DNA from: Clostridiales bacterium 38-18
GTDB lineage: Bacteria; Bacillota; Clostridia; Peptostreptococcales; Acidaminobacteraceae
DNA length: 64,000 nt
Assembly (NCBI GenBank): GCA_001897605.1
Contig: MKTL01000016.1
Coordinates: 62,001 to 126,000, forward strand
Direction of reading: 5' to 3'
Every line of letters starts with the position of its first letter. Position 1 is the first letter of the stretch. Shown piece after piece: positions 37,882 through 46,872 of the stretch. The position numbers were made by a program, and so were the translations under genes. The notes beneath the pieces are model-generated. The model did no database searches, had not been told where the DNA came from, and saw nothing but the letters and a program-made list of their open reading frames with translations.

Positions 37882-38766
37882 TTATTGTCCTTCATCCTCC
37901 TTTAATAACGACTTTATAGCATGGTCTCTCGATAACTTGTGGGACTCGATATTATTACTTGGGGATTCTCCTATAGATAATTGGCCGCGTATATGATCTC
38001 TTACCTCAGCTTCAGTATAAATATTTCCCTTTACAAGCTTCATATATTTATCAAGGTCCTTATGGAAATGATTGCTTTCATATTCTTCAATTTTGTATAC
38101 GGCTTCTTCCTCAGATATTTCACCTCTAGCTATTTGTGCACCAATAGCAGTGCGAAAATTTGTGATTAATGAACTGCCTATGCTGGATTCCTTTTTTCTT
38201 ATCTCAGCCCCAAGCTCTATATCATCTTGCTTCCGAAGAAACTTCAGAGCCTCTTCACTAAGGTTTGCAGTGACTGAAGAAACTCTATATTTCACACCGA
38301 CATCAGGCTCAAGCTGTGTGGGATACATCAACTTTTCTGTCAACTGATCTCCTAACATGCCAAAGTCAAGGACACTGTACATTTTTGTGATTCTTCTAAC
38401 TTCTAAAGACAATTGATTATGTAAAAAGTCCTCAATAATTAGTGTTTTGTTTTGAAGTACAAGAAAGGGAGACGTATGCTCAAGTGTTAAGTTCAAGGTT
38501 ATGAGAAAGTTGTAGGAGTTTTCTTTCGCAGGTGCGGTAATTTTAATCTCCTTTGTAATTGGATAATTAATTATCTCGATCAATTTAGTGTATTTTCCAT
38601 CTCGTATTTGCTTGATCGATGTTCTTTCATTTACCAATAGGTCTTCATTTTTACCATCTACTAGAAGAAAGATAAGATTGCCCTTCTCAATATTTGGTTT
38701 GCTTACAAATAAGCCATTTTTAAATGGTAAAATCTTATTAATAAAAATATTGTTGTGCGACTCCAT
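37882..38766 (-). CDS. TIR-operon protein of unknown function (294 aa)
   Basis: Soluble protein of 294 aa that I do not recognise. The first ~130 residues are predicted beta-rich. The rest is helical and charged (ALKFLRKQDDIELGAEIRKK), with a short IARGEISEEEAVYKIEEY segment resembling a SHOCT-like helix pair, though not convincingly. No signal peptide, membrane segment or catalytic motif is visible. AAGGAGG lies upstream of the ATG, the gap from the previous gene is 11 nt and the next gene begins 1 nt after its stop. It belongs to the TIR operon. Confidence 0.75.
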   Translation of the reverse strand: MESHNNIFINKILPFKNGLFVSKPNIEKGNLIFLLVDGKNEDLLVNERTSIKQIRDGKYTKLIEIINYPITKEIKITAPAKENSYNFLITLNLTLEHTSPFLVLQNKTLIIEDFLHNQLSLEVRRITKMYSVLDFGMLGDQLTEKLMYPTQLEPDVGVKYRVSSVTANLSEEALKFLRKQDDIELGAEIRKKESSIGSSLITNFRTAIGAQIARGEISEEEAVYKIEEYESNHFHKDLDKYMKLVKGNIYTEAEVRDHIRGQLSIGESPSNNIESHKLSRDHAIKSLLKEDEGQ

Positions 38767-38777
38767 AATGCGCCTCC

Positions 38778-40184
38778 TTATGATAGTGATTGAATGGTTT
38801 GAATTACTTTATGCGTAAAATCATTTTGATTTTGATTTAAAAACCACATGATTTCTTCCATATACCAAGGCGTACAGCCTAAAACATAAAAGAGAAGTGT
38901 AAGCTTTTCAATATAAACAGCGCTACCATCGAAGCTTGATAATTCTGTCATATAAGCCTTGAGAATACTGAATAGCCTTTTTCTAAAATCATACTCAGAC
39001 ATAATATGTTTAAGTATATTTTCAAGTAACCTCAACTGCTTTTCGCTTTCTAGTACGATTAATGATAAACACATTTCCTCTTTTGAGACGAAAAAATAAG
39101 CATGTCTTACTAATTTTAGATAGAGGACAGCAATTTTTTCCCTTGATACTTTATTTTGTTCAAATTGTGTGTTGAGTATATTAAGTATAGCAAGCTTAAT
39201 ATGGGTAGATTGACTGGACAAAACGGCGATTAAAGCGAGGTCATCATGATTCCCACTTAATAATTTGTTTTTTAAGATAGAATAGAGCGATGTCTGTAAA
39301 GTAGCTTCTATCATCTCGTTTTCCAAATAAGAGATGAAGATTAAAAAGGCACTCCAAAACTCTGTCTTCTGCCACTCTACACAGATACTCGCAATATAAT
39401 CCCTATATTGACTTTCATTGTATATAACATAAGCAGTAGCACCTAATGCCCAAAAACTTATCTTATGCGTGTATAGAAGTGGAAAAATAGTATTTTTCGC
39501 ATTCGTACGGTCTTCAAGTATTATTTTTTTTAACGCTGAGCAAATTTGATATAAATTGTATTGATTATTGATGGTGACCGTACTCAATTCAACTAACCAA
39601 CCTATGATCCCCTGTCTTAGTGAAGGAAACTGCCCCCATATGACTTCAAATAGCCGAACCTTATCCTCTTTAAAGCCTATAAACTTTTCGCCATCACCAG
39701 ATATATAGATTTCACCCTCAATACCAGCGAGAACAGTCGCAATCGCTCTATGATGCGTAAAACCCGTGTTCTCTAGCTCTGAGCTTTGATTTGTGTAATT
39801 ATTTGTTCTAAGTAAAGCTTCTTTTAATTTATGTACCAAATTTGGAATTTCAGCCAAAGAAGTTCTATCAAACAAGCTCATTATTACAGAGACGTAGAAC
39901 ACTTCTTCCTTCTGATGTTTTTCGATAAATTCAATACAATCGTTTTCTGTGGTTAAATCATATCGTTTGCTAACCTGAGTATCAATCTTCTGAGCGTTTA
40001 ACGCATGAAGATCAGTTGGAGAATTAAAGATAGCGTGATTGATAATCGTCATATTATGCGCTTTGTTCGCATAGTTGTTCATGGACTGATCGTTTAGTTT
40101 AGCGCTTCTTAAATCATCGTAATCTTCAATTGCTTCTTCACAGATGGATTCTTCCTGATTTTCTTTAGCTTCATATTCAGTCAT
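38778..40184 (-). CDS. TIR-operon all-helical protein (468 aa)
   Basis: Large soluble protein of 468 aa, second in the TIR operon. Residues ~65-468 are predicted almost entirely helical, in a pattern that could be a HEAT-like or similar solenoid; I do not recognise a family. Near the N-terminus (residues 34-53) it carries SMNNYANKAHNMTIIN, which resembles the C-terminal tail of the TIR protein (SMNNINNQATNQVFIN). That points to a shared interaction element. AAGGATG precedes the ATG, 10 nt after the TIR stop. No membrane or signal sequence is present. Confidence 0.75.
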   Translation of the reverse strand: MTEYEAKENQEESICEEAIEDYDDLRSAKLNDQSMNNYANKAHNMTIINHAIFNSPTDLHALNAQKIDTQVSKRYDLTTENDCIEFIEKHQKEEVFYVSVIMSLFDRTSLAEIPNLVHKLKEALLRTNNYTNQSSELENTGFTHHRAIATVLAGIEGEIYISGDGEKFIGFKEDKVRLFEVIWGQFPSLRQGIIGWLVELSTVTINNQYNLYQICSALKKIILEDRTNAKNTIFPLLYTHKISFWALGATAYVIYNESQYRDYIASICVEWQKTEFWSAFLIFISYLENEMIEATLQTSLYSILKNKLLSGNHDDLALIAVLSSQSTHIKLAILNILNTQFEQNKVSREKIAVLYLKLVRHAYFFVSKEEMCLSLIVLESEKQLRLLENILKHIMSEYDFRKRLFSILKAYMTELSSFDGSAVYIEKLTLLFYVLGCTPWYMEEIMWFLNQNQNDFTHKVIQTIQSLS

Positions 40185-40194
40185 AGCTTCATCC

Positions 40195-40701
40195 TTAAAT
40201 GTTAATTTTATTAATGAAAACCTGATTGGTTGCTTGATTATTTATGTTATTCATACTTCCTTCTTTTTGCTCAACACTTGGACTGCCTTTTTTATGCTTA
40301 TTTAAAGCTATTTTCCCAGAAATATGTGAGGCTATAAAGGCTGCTCTGCTCTCTTTAAAGTAATTAAACTCCGATGGATTAAGTAGCTCAATTGGCAGCT
40401 CGGCGTGATCGGTATATATAGGTAAGACCCTGCCTGTTTTGCCCAGCTTCGAGAAGGCAATATGTGCTTCCTCCATCGTTACTTTTTTTCTTAGATAGGA
40501 TTCGGATACAAAAAGTACGACATAATTTGATGATAAACCAAATATGTTGTAAAATACTTCTCTTTGATTTTTACCGCTTAAAGCCTCTTGGCATTCTGGG
40601 GCAAAAAAAACCGTGTAGCCCTCAGCTTTTAAATAAAAATAGACGTCCTTAACCAAATCAACTTCGTCCATTGAAAATGATAATGCTACATCATAAGACA
40701 T
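40195..40701 (-). CDS. TIR-domain protein
   Basis: First gene of a four-gene operon, 168 aa. Residues ~1-130 form a TIR domain: YDVALSFSMDEVDLV (strand A and BB-loop region), GYTVFFAP, YVVLFVSESYLRKK, and then Glu77/Glu78 in VTMEEAHIAF, the place of the catalytic Glu of NAD-cleaving TIR enzymes. NADase or cyclic-ADP-ribose-type signalling is therefore possible but not shown. The last 20 residues form an Asn-rich tail similar to the N-terminus of the next protein. AAAGGAGGG precedes the ATG and a promoter lies at 40728-40756. Bacterial TIR proteins of this size often act in antiphage defence, but no known partner (ThsA, SAVED, pAgo, STING) is encoded nearby. Confidence 0.88.
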   Translation of the reverse strand: MSYDVALSFSMDEVDLVKDVYFYLKAEGYTVFFAPECQEALSGKNQREVFYNIFGLSSNYVVLFVSESYLRKKVTMEEAHIAFSKLGKTGRVLPIYTDHAELPIELLNPSEFNYFKESRAAFIASHISGKIALNKHKKGSPSVEQKEGSMNNINNQATNQVFINKINI

Positions 40702-40727
40702 AGTAAAGCCCTCCTTTAGGTTAACTT

Positions 40728-40756
40728 ATTATAACTTAAATTGACATATTTTCCAA
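40728..40756 (-). promoter_or_regulatory. Promoter of the TIR operon
   Basis: Read on the minus strand: TTGGAA (plus-strand 40751-40756), 17 nt, then consensus TATAAT (plus-strand 40728-40733), about 27 nt before the TIR start. Confidence 0.65.
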
Positions 40757-40830
40757 TAATGTTATTTCAAAATAATGTCAGCACTGAGTAATCATGTGAA
40801 TGATAATCTTATAAATACTGTAAATGCAAT

Positions 40831-40869
40831 AAAAAGATGCTGCAAGTCTTTAAACAGACAAGCAGCATC
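40831..40869 (-). terminator. Terminator of the cadherin-like/SLH gene
   Basis: GATGCTGC (40836-40843) and GCAGCATC (40862-40869) form an 8-bp stem. Read on the minus strand it runs into T5 and ends the surface-protein gene, upstream of the TIR promoter. Confidence 0.8.
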
Positions 40870-40888
40870 CTTTAATTAGGATTACCAT

Positions 40889-43735
40889 TTATTCATTTAT
40901 TAATTTTGCCTCTACAAGTAGATTTCTTATGGCTGCAATGGCCTCGGCTGCAGTTAAATCCGCTAGAGGGTCCAATTGATTACTAGATTTACCATGAACG
41001 ACATGTGTGGATAAAAGTGTATTTATCGAAGGCAAAGCCCATTTACTAGCGTCAGACAGGTCAGTAAACATAGAGGTATCTAAAGCCATATGATCCTGTA
41101 GATTAGTTATGCTCATAGCTCTTGATAAAATTGCAAACGCTTCCTCTCTTGTAATCATCTCATCAGGCTTAAAGGTACCATCAGCATAGCCTGAAATCAA
41201 GTTGTAGTTAAGAGCGGTATAGATGGCAATTGCATCCTTATGCGTAGCAGAGACATCTGAAAAAGTGGCGGTTACACTTGCATTATCACGATATAAACCA
41301 AGTGCACGAACTAGATATTCTGCAAACATACCTCTAGTAATCGCATGGTTAGGATCAAAAGTGTCCTTATTGATGATTACCTGTCTTGAAGCCATGTCGT
41401 TTACAGAAACCTTTGACCAATGTGCGTCAACAGAAGCGATGACAACTGGATGCCAAACAACGGAGTAATCAGAGTTGGTCAATGAGTTAAGTTTTGCATA
41501 CCATTTGCCATTTTCTTCATAGACGTTGGTAGGAACGTGACTAAAGGTACCGTCTGGATTAAATACAATACCGGTGGTTATTTTACTTGGATCGACATCA
41601 GCAGGGATTTCCATGATGCGTTCCACATAATTTGTAAAGGTGTCGATGAGAACCTCGCCAGTAGTGCCATCTGATTTAGTCGTTTTTGCCACGATCTCGA
41701 AGGATACAGGTGCAAATATGATTTCAGCACCACTTTCCTTTGTCATAGATTTGTATTGATCGGTAATGCTAGCGTCGAGCGAAGTGATTCGAACTTCGAT
41801 TTTTATATCTATGAGTGAAGCCTCAGAAACGCCCAATTGAGAGGCTACGTTACCGATAGTAAATTCACTAGCAGGCACAATATACTCGATGTTATTTTTC
41901 TTAATGGAGATATCAAAGGTATTGGTTTCAAGTTTTTTGATAATATCGCCAGTAAGCTCAACCTTTGTGATTTCCGATGTTGTATCGGAAACCGGGATTT
42001 GGATTAGGTTGCGATTTCCAGTTGGATTGGACTGGAGGGTGGATTCTATTTTACTGTCTATAAGAGAGTTGTTTACTTGGACTTTTACGACCGTTTTACT
42101 ACCTTCAGTGGTCTTCTCCTCAGTTCCAGCATTTTGTGCAACACCATTGACGATGATCATAACCGCTTCAGTGGTCTTTTCGGTTGCTGGCTCTGTTGCA
42201 GGCTCTGTATTTGGTTCAGCAGCTGGGGCGGTTCGCGTAACCGTTACCGTATAGGTTGTGGTAGTTGTGCCATCCTCTGCTGTAACGACGACAGTAAGTG
42301 TGTTACTACCATAGCTTAAAGCAACTGACTGTGAAGCGGCACCACTTGTAATAGCTTGACCATTTAGCGTCAAGGTTGCTGCACTGTTATTTTTGGTTGC
42401 AGTTAAAGTAAGGCTACTAACATCAGTTGGTACTGTGAAGCTATACGCAGTTGTCCCTGAAGCAAAAGCTGGTGACAGAGTTCCAGTAGAAGCAGAAAGT
42501 GCTGAGAGTGTGGCATCATTAGATGGTACATTTGCCTCTTGATCTAAGTTTTCAGTGATCGTTCCAATGTCTGCGATGCTACCAGCTGCATAGTACCAGT
42601 CAAAAGAAGCAGTTGCCCCTGCGGCGATATTGCCCGGTGCGATGCGCATACCATAGGAGTCATCCCCACTCATCGAATATACTGAAGCTCTTGGGTCAAC
42701 CCCTACAAGTCCATTAAAATCTAAGTCAGAATAGAGAATCATATCTGTGTTTGGATTGGTAGAAAAGAAAAGGACGCCTTCACTGCCAGTATAAATTTTC
42801 AGCGCCTTAGCCTGTTGATCTACGGCGGTTAAGTCAACAAATACACCATCGACTAGGTTCCCCTTTATTTTTGAAGGTGAATCGGTACCACCGACGTAAT
42901 CATCCTGTGTTCCTGCCCAGTATTTCACATCGGTAATCTCAGAATCAGATTTGTTTTTAACAGTTGTGGTAATTTTTATGAAGGAAGAGGTAGCCCCTAG
43001 CTCATATCGGTTGGTTATCTCTAGCAGTTTACCATCGACGGTTAACTCGCCAGTGGCAGTCGCCACACCTGAGCCGCTGGATAATCCGGAGTAATTGTAA
43101 ACGATGTTGGATAAGCTATTATCTAAAAGTGGAGTTGCGCCGTTGATGCCGATGCCATAGTTAAGTGGATAATCGGAGTAGGTCAGCTGCTTCCAGATTT
43201 GATTAAAATAGAACGGCTGCTCTAGGCCACCTTTGTCATTGATCGAATCCTCCGAACCATCTCCAAATCTCAACTTACCATTATTGATAATATGTGTCAA
43301 AGTGGTGGTTTTGATTTTATAAATTGCTACATTTGAGGCATCAGGCACTGTAGGAAATGCTGAATTCTCTGGAATATAGGCGATGATAATGTCGTTATTA
43401 ACGATTAAATCAGTGACGCCTTTATCAGGCAATGCGTCAAATGTAAGCTCTGAATTTTGAAATTTCACATAATTTTCTGAGCTAACCAGCTTGTAGGAAG
43501 TGCCACCAGCGACGGTTAAACCACCCATAAAAACGCTGCGAGTTAAATCACCATTATTTAGAGTGATCGTCCCAGATGTGATCTCAAAGATGCCTCCGAC
43601 AGATGATATCGTGTAATTACCAGGAGCAGCATTGGTCACAGGATCATATACATCTGCGTATGTAGCGCTGGGAATCGTTCCGATTATCAGCAAGAGAGAA
43701 AGTAATGCCGATAGAATTTTGTTTTTGCGCTTCAT
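40889..43735 (-). CDS. Surface protein with cadherin-like and C-terminal SLH domains (948 aa)
   Basis: Exported protein. A signal peptide (~1-27) is followed by a ~370-residue beta-rich region of unknown fold. A cadherin-like beta-sandwich lies at ~405-505 (DATLSALSASTGTLSPAF, then TTTTYTVTVTR), then an AEPNTEPATEPATE linker and another beta region. Three SLH modules sit at ~765-945 (ITRGMFAEYLVRALGLY, MITREEAFAILSRAMSI). The SLH set would bind the wall polymer and leave the N-terminal region outside. AAAGGAGG precedes the ATG and a terminator follows. It is transcribed divergently from the secreted helical protein gene. Its ligand is unknown. Confidence 0.9.
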   Translation of the reverse strand: MKRKNKILSALLSLLLIIGTIPSATYADVYDPVTNAAPGNYTISSVGGIFEITSGTITLNNGDLTRSVFMGGLTVAGGTSYKLVSSENYVKFQNSELTFDALPDKGVTDLIVNNDIIIAYIPENSAFPTVPDASNVAIYKIKTTTLTHIINNGKLRFGDGSEDSINDKGGLEQPFYFNQIWKQLTYSDYPLNYGIGINGATPLLDNSLSNIVYNYSGLSSGSGVATATGELTVDGKLLEITNRYELGATSSFIKITTTVKNKSDSEITDVKYWAGTQDDYVGGTDSPSKIKGNLVDGVFVDLTAVDQQAKALKIYTGSEGVLFFSTNPNTDMILYSDLDFNGLVGVDPRASVYSMSGDDSYGMRIAPGNIAAGATASFDWYYAAGSIADIGTITENLDQEANVPSNDATLSALSASTGTLSPAFASGTTAYSFTVPTDVSSLTLTATKNNSAATLTLNGQAITSGAASQSVALSYGSNTLTVVVTAEDGTTTTTYTVTVTRTAPAAEPNTEPATEPATEKTTEAVMIIVNGVAQNAGTEEKTTEGSKTVVKVQVNNSLIDSKIESTLQSNPTGNRNLIQIPVSDTTSEITKVELTGDIIKKLETNTFDISIKKNNIEYIVPASEFTIGNVASQLGVSEASLIDIKIEVRITSLDASITDQYKSMTKESGAEIIFAPVSFEIVAKTTKSDGTTGEVLIDTFTNYVERIMEIPADVDPSKITTGIVFNPDGTFSHVPTNVYEENGKWYAKLNSLTNSDYSVVWHPVVIASVDAHWSKVSVNDMASRQVIINKDTFDPNHAITRGMFAEYLVRALGLYRDNASVTATFSDVSATHKDAIAIYTALNYNLISGYADGTFKPDEMITREEAFAILSRAMSITNLQDHMALDTSMFTDLSDASKWALPSINTLLSTHVVHGKSSNQLDPLADLTAAEAIAAIRNLLVEAKLINE

Positions 43736-43879
43736 TTTTATCCTCCTTTTAAGTAATAATAGTAAGAAACTTTACTATATAAATTTTGTCGTATTGCATT
43801 ATTTCCCCGATTATTGAATGGCAAACAAATATTAATTAACTCTTTTGGCGACTGCCTATGATCTGCCACATTTTGACCT

Positions 43880-43909
43880 TTGAACTCACAAGACTTTGGC
43901 GTGTATACT
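43880..43909 (+). promoter_or_regulatory. Candidate promoter of the small secreted helical protein gene
   Basis: TTGAAC (43880-43885) and TATACT (43904-43909) are 18 nt apart, 69 nt before the ATG at 43979. Confidence 0.5.
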
Positions 43910-43978
43910 GTGATTAAGACGAAGGGGTCGCGTCCACCTGAGCTTAGGTTAATCAACTAAAATAAAGGAGTGTCTATT

Positions 43979-44557
43979 ATGAAAAGAAATTTGAGCTTAA
44001 AAAAAATCGTACTAAGCTGTATCGCTATCGTTTTAATTGCAGCACCGACGATGTCATTTGCAGATACAGTCACACCGACTGAGAAAATTGACGCATATAG
44101 AACCAAACTTACTGAGGTGATTGGTAATTATGCGCCAGAGCTTCAAAGCACGTTTGATGGATTATGGGAAGAACACGACGCACTACATGCATCACTTAAA
44201 GCAGAACGTGAGAGAATTTTTTCTGAAAATGCGGCTGAGGGCAAGAGCTTCATGGAAAGTATCAAAGCAAGCCTACTTTCAAAGGAATTGACGAGAGAGG
44301 AAGCAAAGGTACAAATTGAAGCCTATAGAGCAGGTTTAAAAGCAGAAAGAGAATCCACCCAAGCAGAGATAGATGCTTTAAAAGCAAGCTATGATGTGCC
44401 TGAGGGTACGGTTAAAGCGTTAAATGAAGCGCTTAAGTCTGCAGTAGAGGCAGATGATTCAGAGGCAGTGGTAGCAGCACTTACTGAGATAATTAACAGT
44501 CTGACACAGCACCTAACCTTTGATCAAGCAAAGCTTGATTTGCTCATGACAAAATAG
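43979..44557 (+). CDS. Secreted helical (coiled-coil) protein, 192 aa
   Basis: Small exported protein. A signal peptide (~1-27, ending SFADT) is followed by about 165 residues predicted almost wholly helical and rich in Glu, Lys and Ala (ALHASLKAERERIFSENAAE). The repeated SLKAERE/GLKAERE phrase suggests a coiled coil. AAAGGAG at 43964-43970 fits the ATG at 43979; an in-frame GTG at 43970 is too close. A strong terminator follows. No family is recognised. It could be a periplasm-like chaperone or wall-associated protein; both are speculative. Confidence 0.8.
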   Translation: MKRNLSLKKIVLSCIAIVLIAAPTMSFADTVTPTEKIDAYRTKLTEVIGNYAPELQSTFDGLWEEHDALHASLKAERERIFSENAAEGKSFMESIKASLLSKELTREEAKVQIEAYRAGLKAERESTQAEIDALKASYDVPEGTVKALNEALKSAVEADDSEAVVAALTEIINSLTQHLTFDQAKLDLLMTK

Positions 44558-44586
44558 TCATAGTAGATTTGACTGGTTAAATTAAT

Positions 44587-44639
44587 AATCACGCGATTAC
44601 GGATAATAGTTATTTTATCTGTGGTTGCGTGGTTTTTTT
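44587..44639 (+). terminator. Long rho-independent terminator
   Basis: Two 20-nt arms at 44587-44606 and 44615-44634 pair with a few G-U matches and run into T7. It ends the small secreted-protein gene. Confidence 0.85.
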
Positions 44640-44740
44640 GTTTGTGATTATTCCCGTGCCATGTGATTAATAGTTTAGAGTGGGTATATTAATTTAATCG
44701 AGTATTAAACAGCGAAGTAATATTAAAATAGAGGTGTGCC

Positions 44741-46579
44741 ATGACACGTAAAAACTATGATCAAATGATTCTTGAACGTGTTGAAAAGAGCTTTGATTTA
44801 ATAATTCCAATCTCAGCAGTTATTGCAGTTTTTAGTTCATATATAGTTTCAAAGTCAGACCAAAGGAGTAATTTTGTTTACTATGATCTGATAATCTGTC
44901 TTTTCCTAATAGGTGTCTATTTATTAAGAAGAAAAATTAAGATTCATACAAAAATCATCATCGTCGCGCTGGTAACGACGATTCTTGGTACCGCCTCACT
45001 CATTCAAAGTGGGTTTTCAGGAACTGGCGTCATATTAATAGCGCTAAGTAATCTTGTTATTGTAAGCTTTCTTTCAAAGAAAATGGGCTACTATTATACT
45101 GGTATTTCTATTTTGGTATTTTCATTGCCGCCTATTCTATTAAAGGCCAATATCATAGGCTATGAAGGTACAATTGCATATCTATTAAATAATCCTTCAG
45201 AGTGGTTTTTGCATATTGTAGCATACTTGTTGTTTGGACTTGTGATGGTGGTTAGTATTAATGCGATCAAGGACTATTTGCTGGAAAACATAAATGAAGG
45301 GAAAATTCACTCTGATCAGCTGACACAGCTGGCTTATTACGACTCCTTGACGGGAATTATAAACAAGCACCGTTTTGTAGCGGATATGAATAAAAACAAG
45401 GTTGAACAGGGGTGGGTCGTTTTACTTAGCATTAGAGGCTTAAACTTAATCAATTCTATATATGGCAGTGACGTGGGTGATAACGTTATAAAGCATGTGG
45501 CGAAGCAATTAGCTCTTAGCTCCAAGGAAGGAGAGCTCGTGGCTAAAAGTGGAGGTAACGAATTTATATGGTACAGTCGCTCATATGACTCAGATGTCAT
45601 GATGAATCGCCTGCTAATCCTGCTAGAGAATATTCACGCATCTGCAGAAACGATCGATATGCCTGCAAAGTTCAACTTGAACATTGGATTTGCTGGCATA
45701 GATGAGCCCTACGAAAATATAGCTAGAATCATTCAGAAATCATCTATAGCACTCGAGCAATCAAAATCATCTAAGGGTGCAAGTATCACTCGTTACGATC
45801 TCGAGCTTGAAAACGAGTTTAGAACAGAGGAAGAGCTACGCCGATTTTTACTAAAGGGGATTGAAAATAATGAGTTTTACATTAGCTATCAGGAAAAAAG
45901 AGATTGTGTAGAGGAACGAGTGGTTGGCCTAGAAGCACTTGCCAGATGGCAATCGCCTGAGCTTGGCACAGTCTCACCTAGTAGCTTTATACCCGTCATA
46001 GAAAAAGCGAGCTTAAGCCAAACCTTTGGCAATATGATTATACGCAAGGTGCTAGACGAATATAGTATACTTGAGAGCAAATACGGTGTAGGGATTATGA
46101 TTTCAATCAATATTTCGCCGGTTCACTTGTCGTCTGATGAGTTTAGTAGCTTCATTATAAAGGAAACCCTTTCTAGAAACATCAATCCAGAGTCCATTAT
46201 ACTAGAAATAACGGAGGATAGCTTAATAGAAGACTTTGAAGGTATATCCGAAACACTGTTTACTCTGAGAAAGGTAGGCTACAGGATATCTCTAGACGAT
46301 TTTGGAACGGGGTATTCTTCACTTAGCTATTTGTCCAGACTTGGATTTGACGAATTAAAAATTGACAGATCGTTTGTTCAAATGATTGGAAAGGACGATC
46401 GAACCATAAATCTGGTCAGGGCGATTATTAACTTAAAGGACACCTACGGAATTGATATTGTAGCAGAGGGCGTCGAAACCGTTGATCAAAGTGAAGTCCT
46501 TAAGATGCTTGGGTGTAATGTCCATCAAGGGTTTTTATTCTCAAAGCCAAAGCCAATAGAGCTGCCGCTTAAAAGTTGA
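44741..46579 (+). CDS. Membrane GGDEF-like/EAL c-di-GMP phosphodiesterase
   Basis: Predicted membrane protein of 612 aa. About six hydrophobic segments occupy residues ~15-180. The GGDEF-like domain (~195-345) reads SGGNEF, where Asn replaces the metal-binding Asp/Glu, so cyclase activity is doubtful. The EAL domain (~370-610) keeps the catalytic residues: E in GLEALARW, N in SINIS, E in LEITEDS, DD in SLDDFGTGYSS, K in LKIDRS, E in VAEGVET and Q in VHQGFLF. An active phosphodiesterase is likely. AGAGGTG precedes the ATG. It lies about 3.5 kb upstream of a c-di-GMP riboswitch, though separate transcripts are expected. Confidence 0.9.
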   Translation: MTRKNYDQMILERVEKSFDLIIPISAVIAVFSSYIVSKSDQRSNFVYYDLIICLFLIGVYLLRRKIKIHTKIIIVALVTTILGTASLIQSGFSGTGVILIALSNLVIVSFLSKKMGYYYTGISILVFSLPPILLKANIIGYEGTIAYLLNNPSEWFLHIVAYLLFGLVMVVSINAIKDYLLENINEGKIHSDQLTQLAYYDSLTGIINKHRFVADMNKNKVEQGWVVLLSIRGLNLINSIYGSDVGDNVIKHVAKQLALSSKEGELVAKSGGNEFIWYSRSYDSDVMMNRLLILLENIHASAETIDMPAKFNLNIGFAGIDEPYENIARIIQKSSIALEQSKSSKGASITRYDLELENEFRTEEELRRFLLKGIENNEFYISYQEKRDCVEERVVGLEALARWQSPELGTVSPSSFIPVIEKASLSQTFGNMIIRKVLDEYSILESKYGVGIMISINISPVHLSSDEFSSFIIKETLSRNINPESIILEITEDSLIEDFEGISETLFTLRKVGYRISLDDFGTGYSSLSYLSRLGFDELKIDRSFVQMIGKDDRTINLVRAIINLKDTYGIDIVAEGVETVDQSEVLKMLGCNVHQGFLFSKPKPIELPLKS

Positions 46580-46789
46580 CATAACATTGATACGTGCATC
46601 GAATTGTGTTTTTCATAAAATTGGTAATGAAAAAGCTAAATATTAATATGGCTTAACAATTGATGGTATAAATACAATAATAAGGAGATAATTATCGTTA
46701 TTTTTTGTTATTTTGCATCAGTCTTATCTAAAAAATACAAAAAACCAAAAAAATTTTAATAAAAATTTAACTAACTTTGTTAAAAGCGA

Positions 46790-46817
46790 TTGTCAAATTC
46801 TATAGATATGGTAAAAT
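46790..46817 (+). promoter_or_regulatory. Promoter of the LysM surface protein gene
   Basis: TTGTCA (46790-46795) and TAAAAT (46812-46817) are 16 nt apart. The leader to the ATG is about 50 nt. Confidence 0.55.
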
Positions 46818-46872
46818 CGTAACTGAGGAATGTTTTACAAGGATTATATATAAATTAATAAGGGGGTCCTTA

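Noticed and set aside
37119-40701. A Thoeris system
   Set aside because: No ThsA-type SIR2/SLOG or TM-macro effector is encoded beside the TIR protein. The sirtuin at 60011 is a zinc-containing deacylase 20 kb away.
43738-43956. Minus-strand leader of the cadherin/SLH gene as a second c-di-GMP riboswitch or a small gene
   Set aside because: It contains ACGCCAAAGTC, close to the GEMM-I core, but lacks GCAAACC and the GNRA hairpin. The reading frame there has no ribosome binding site.
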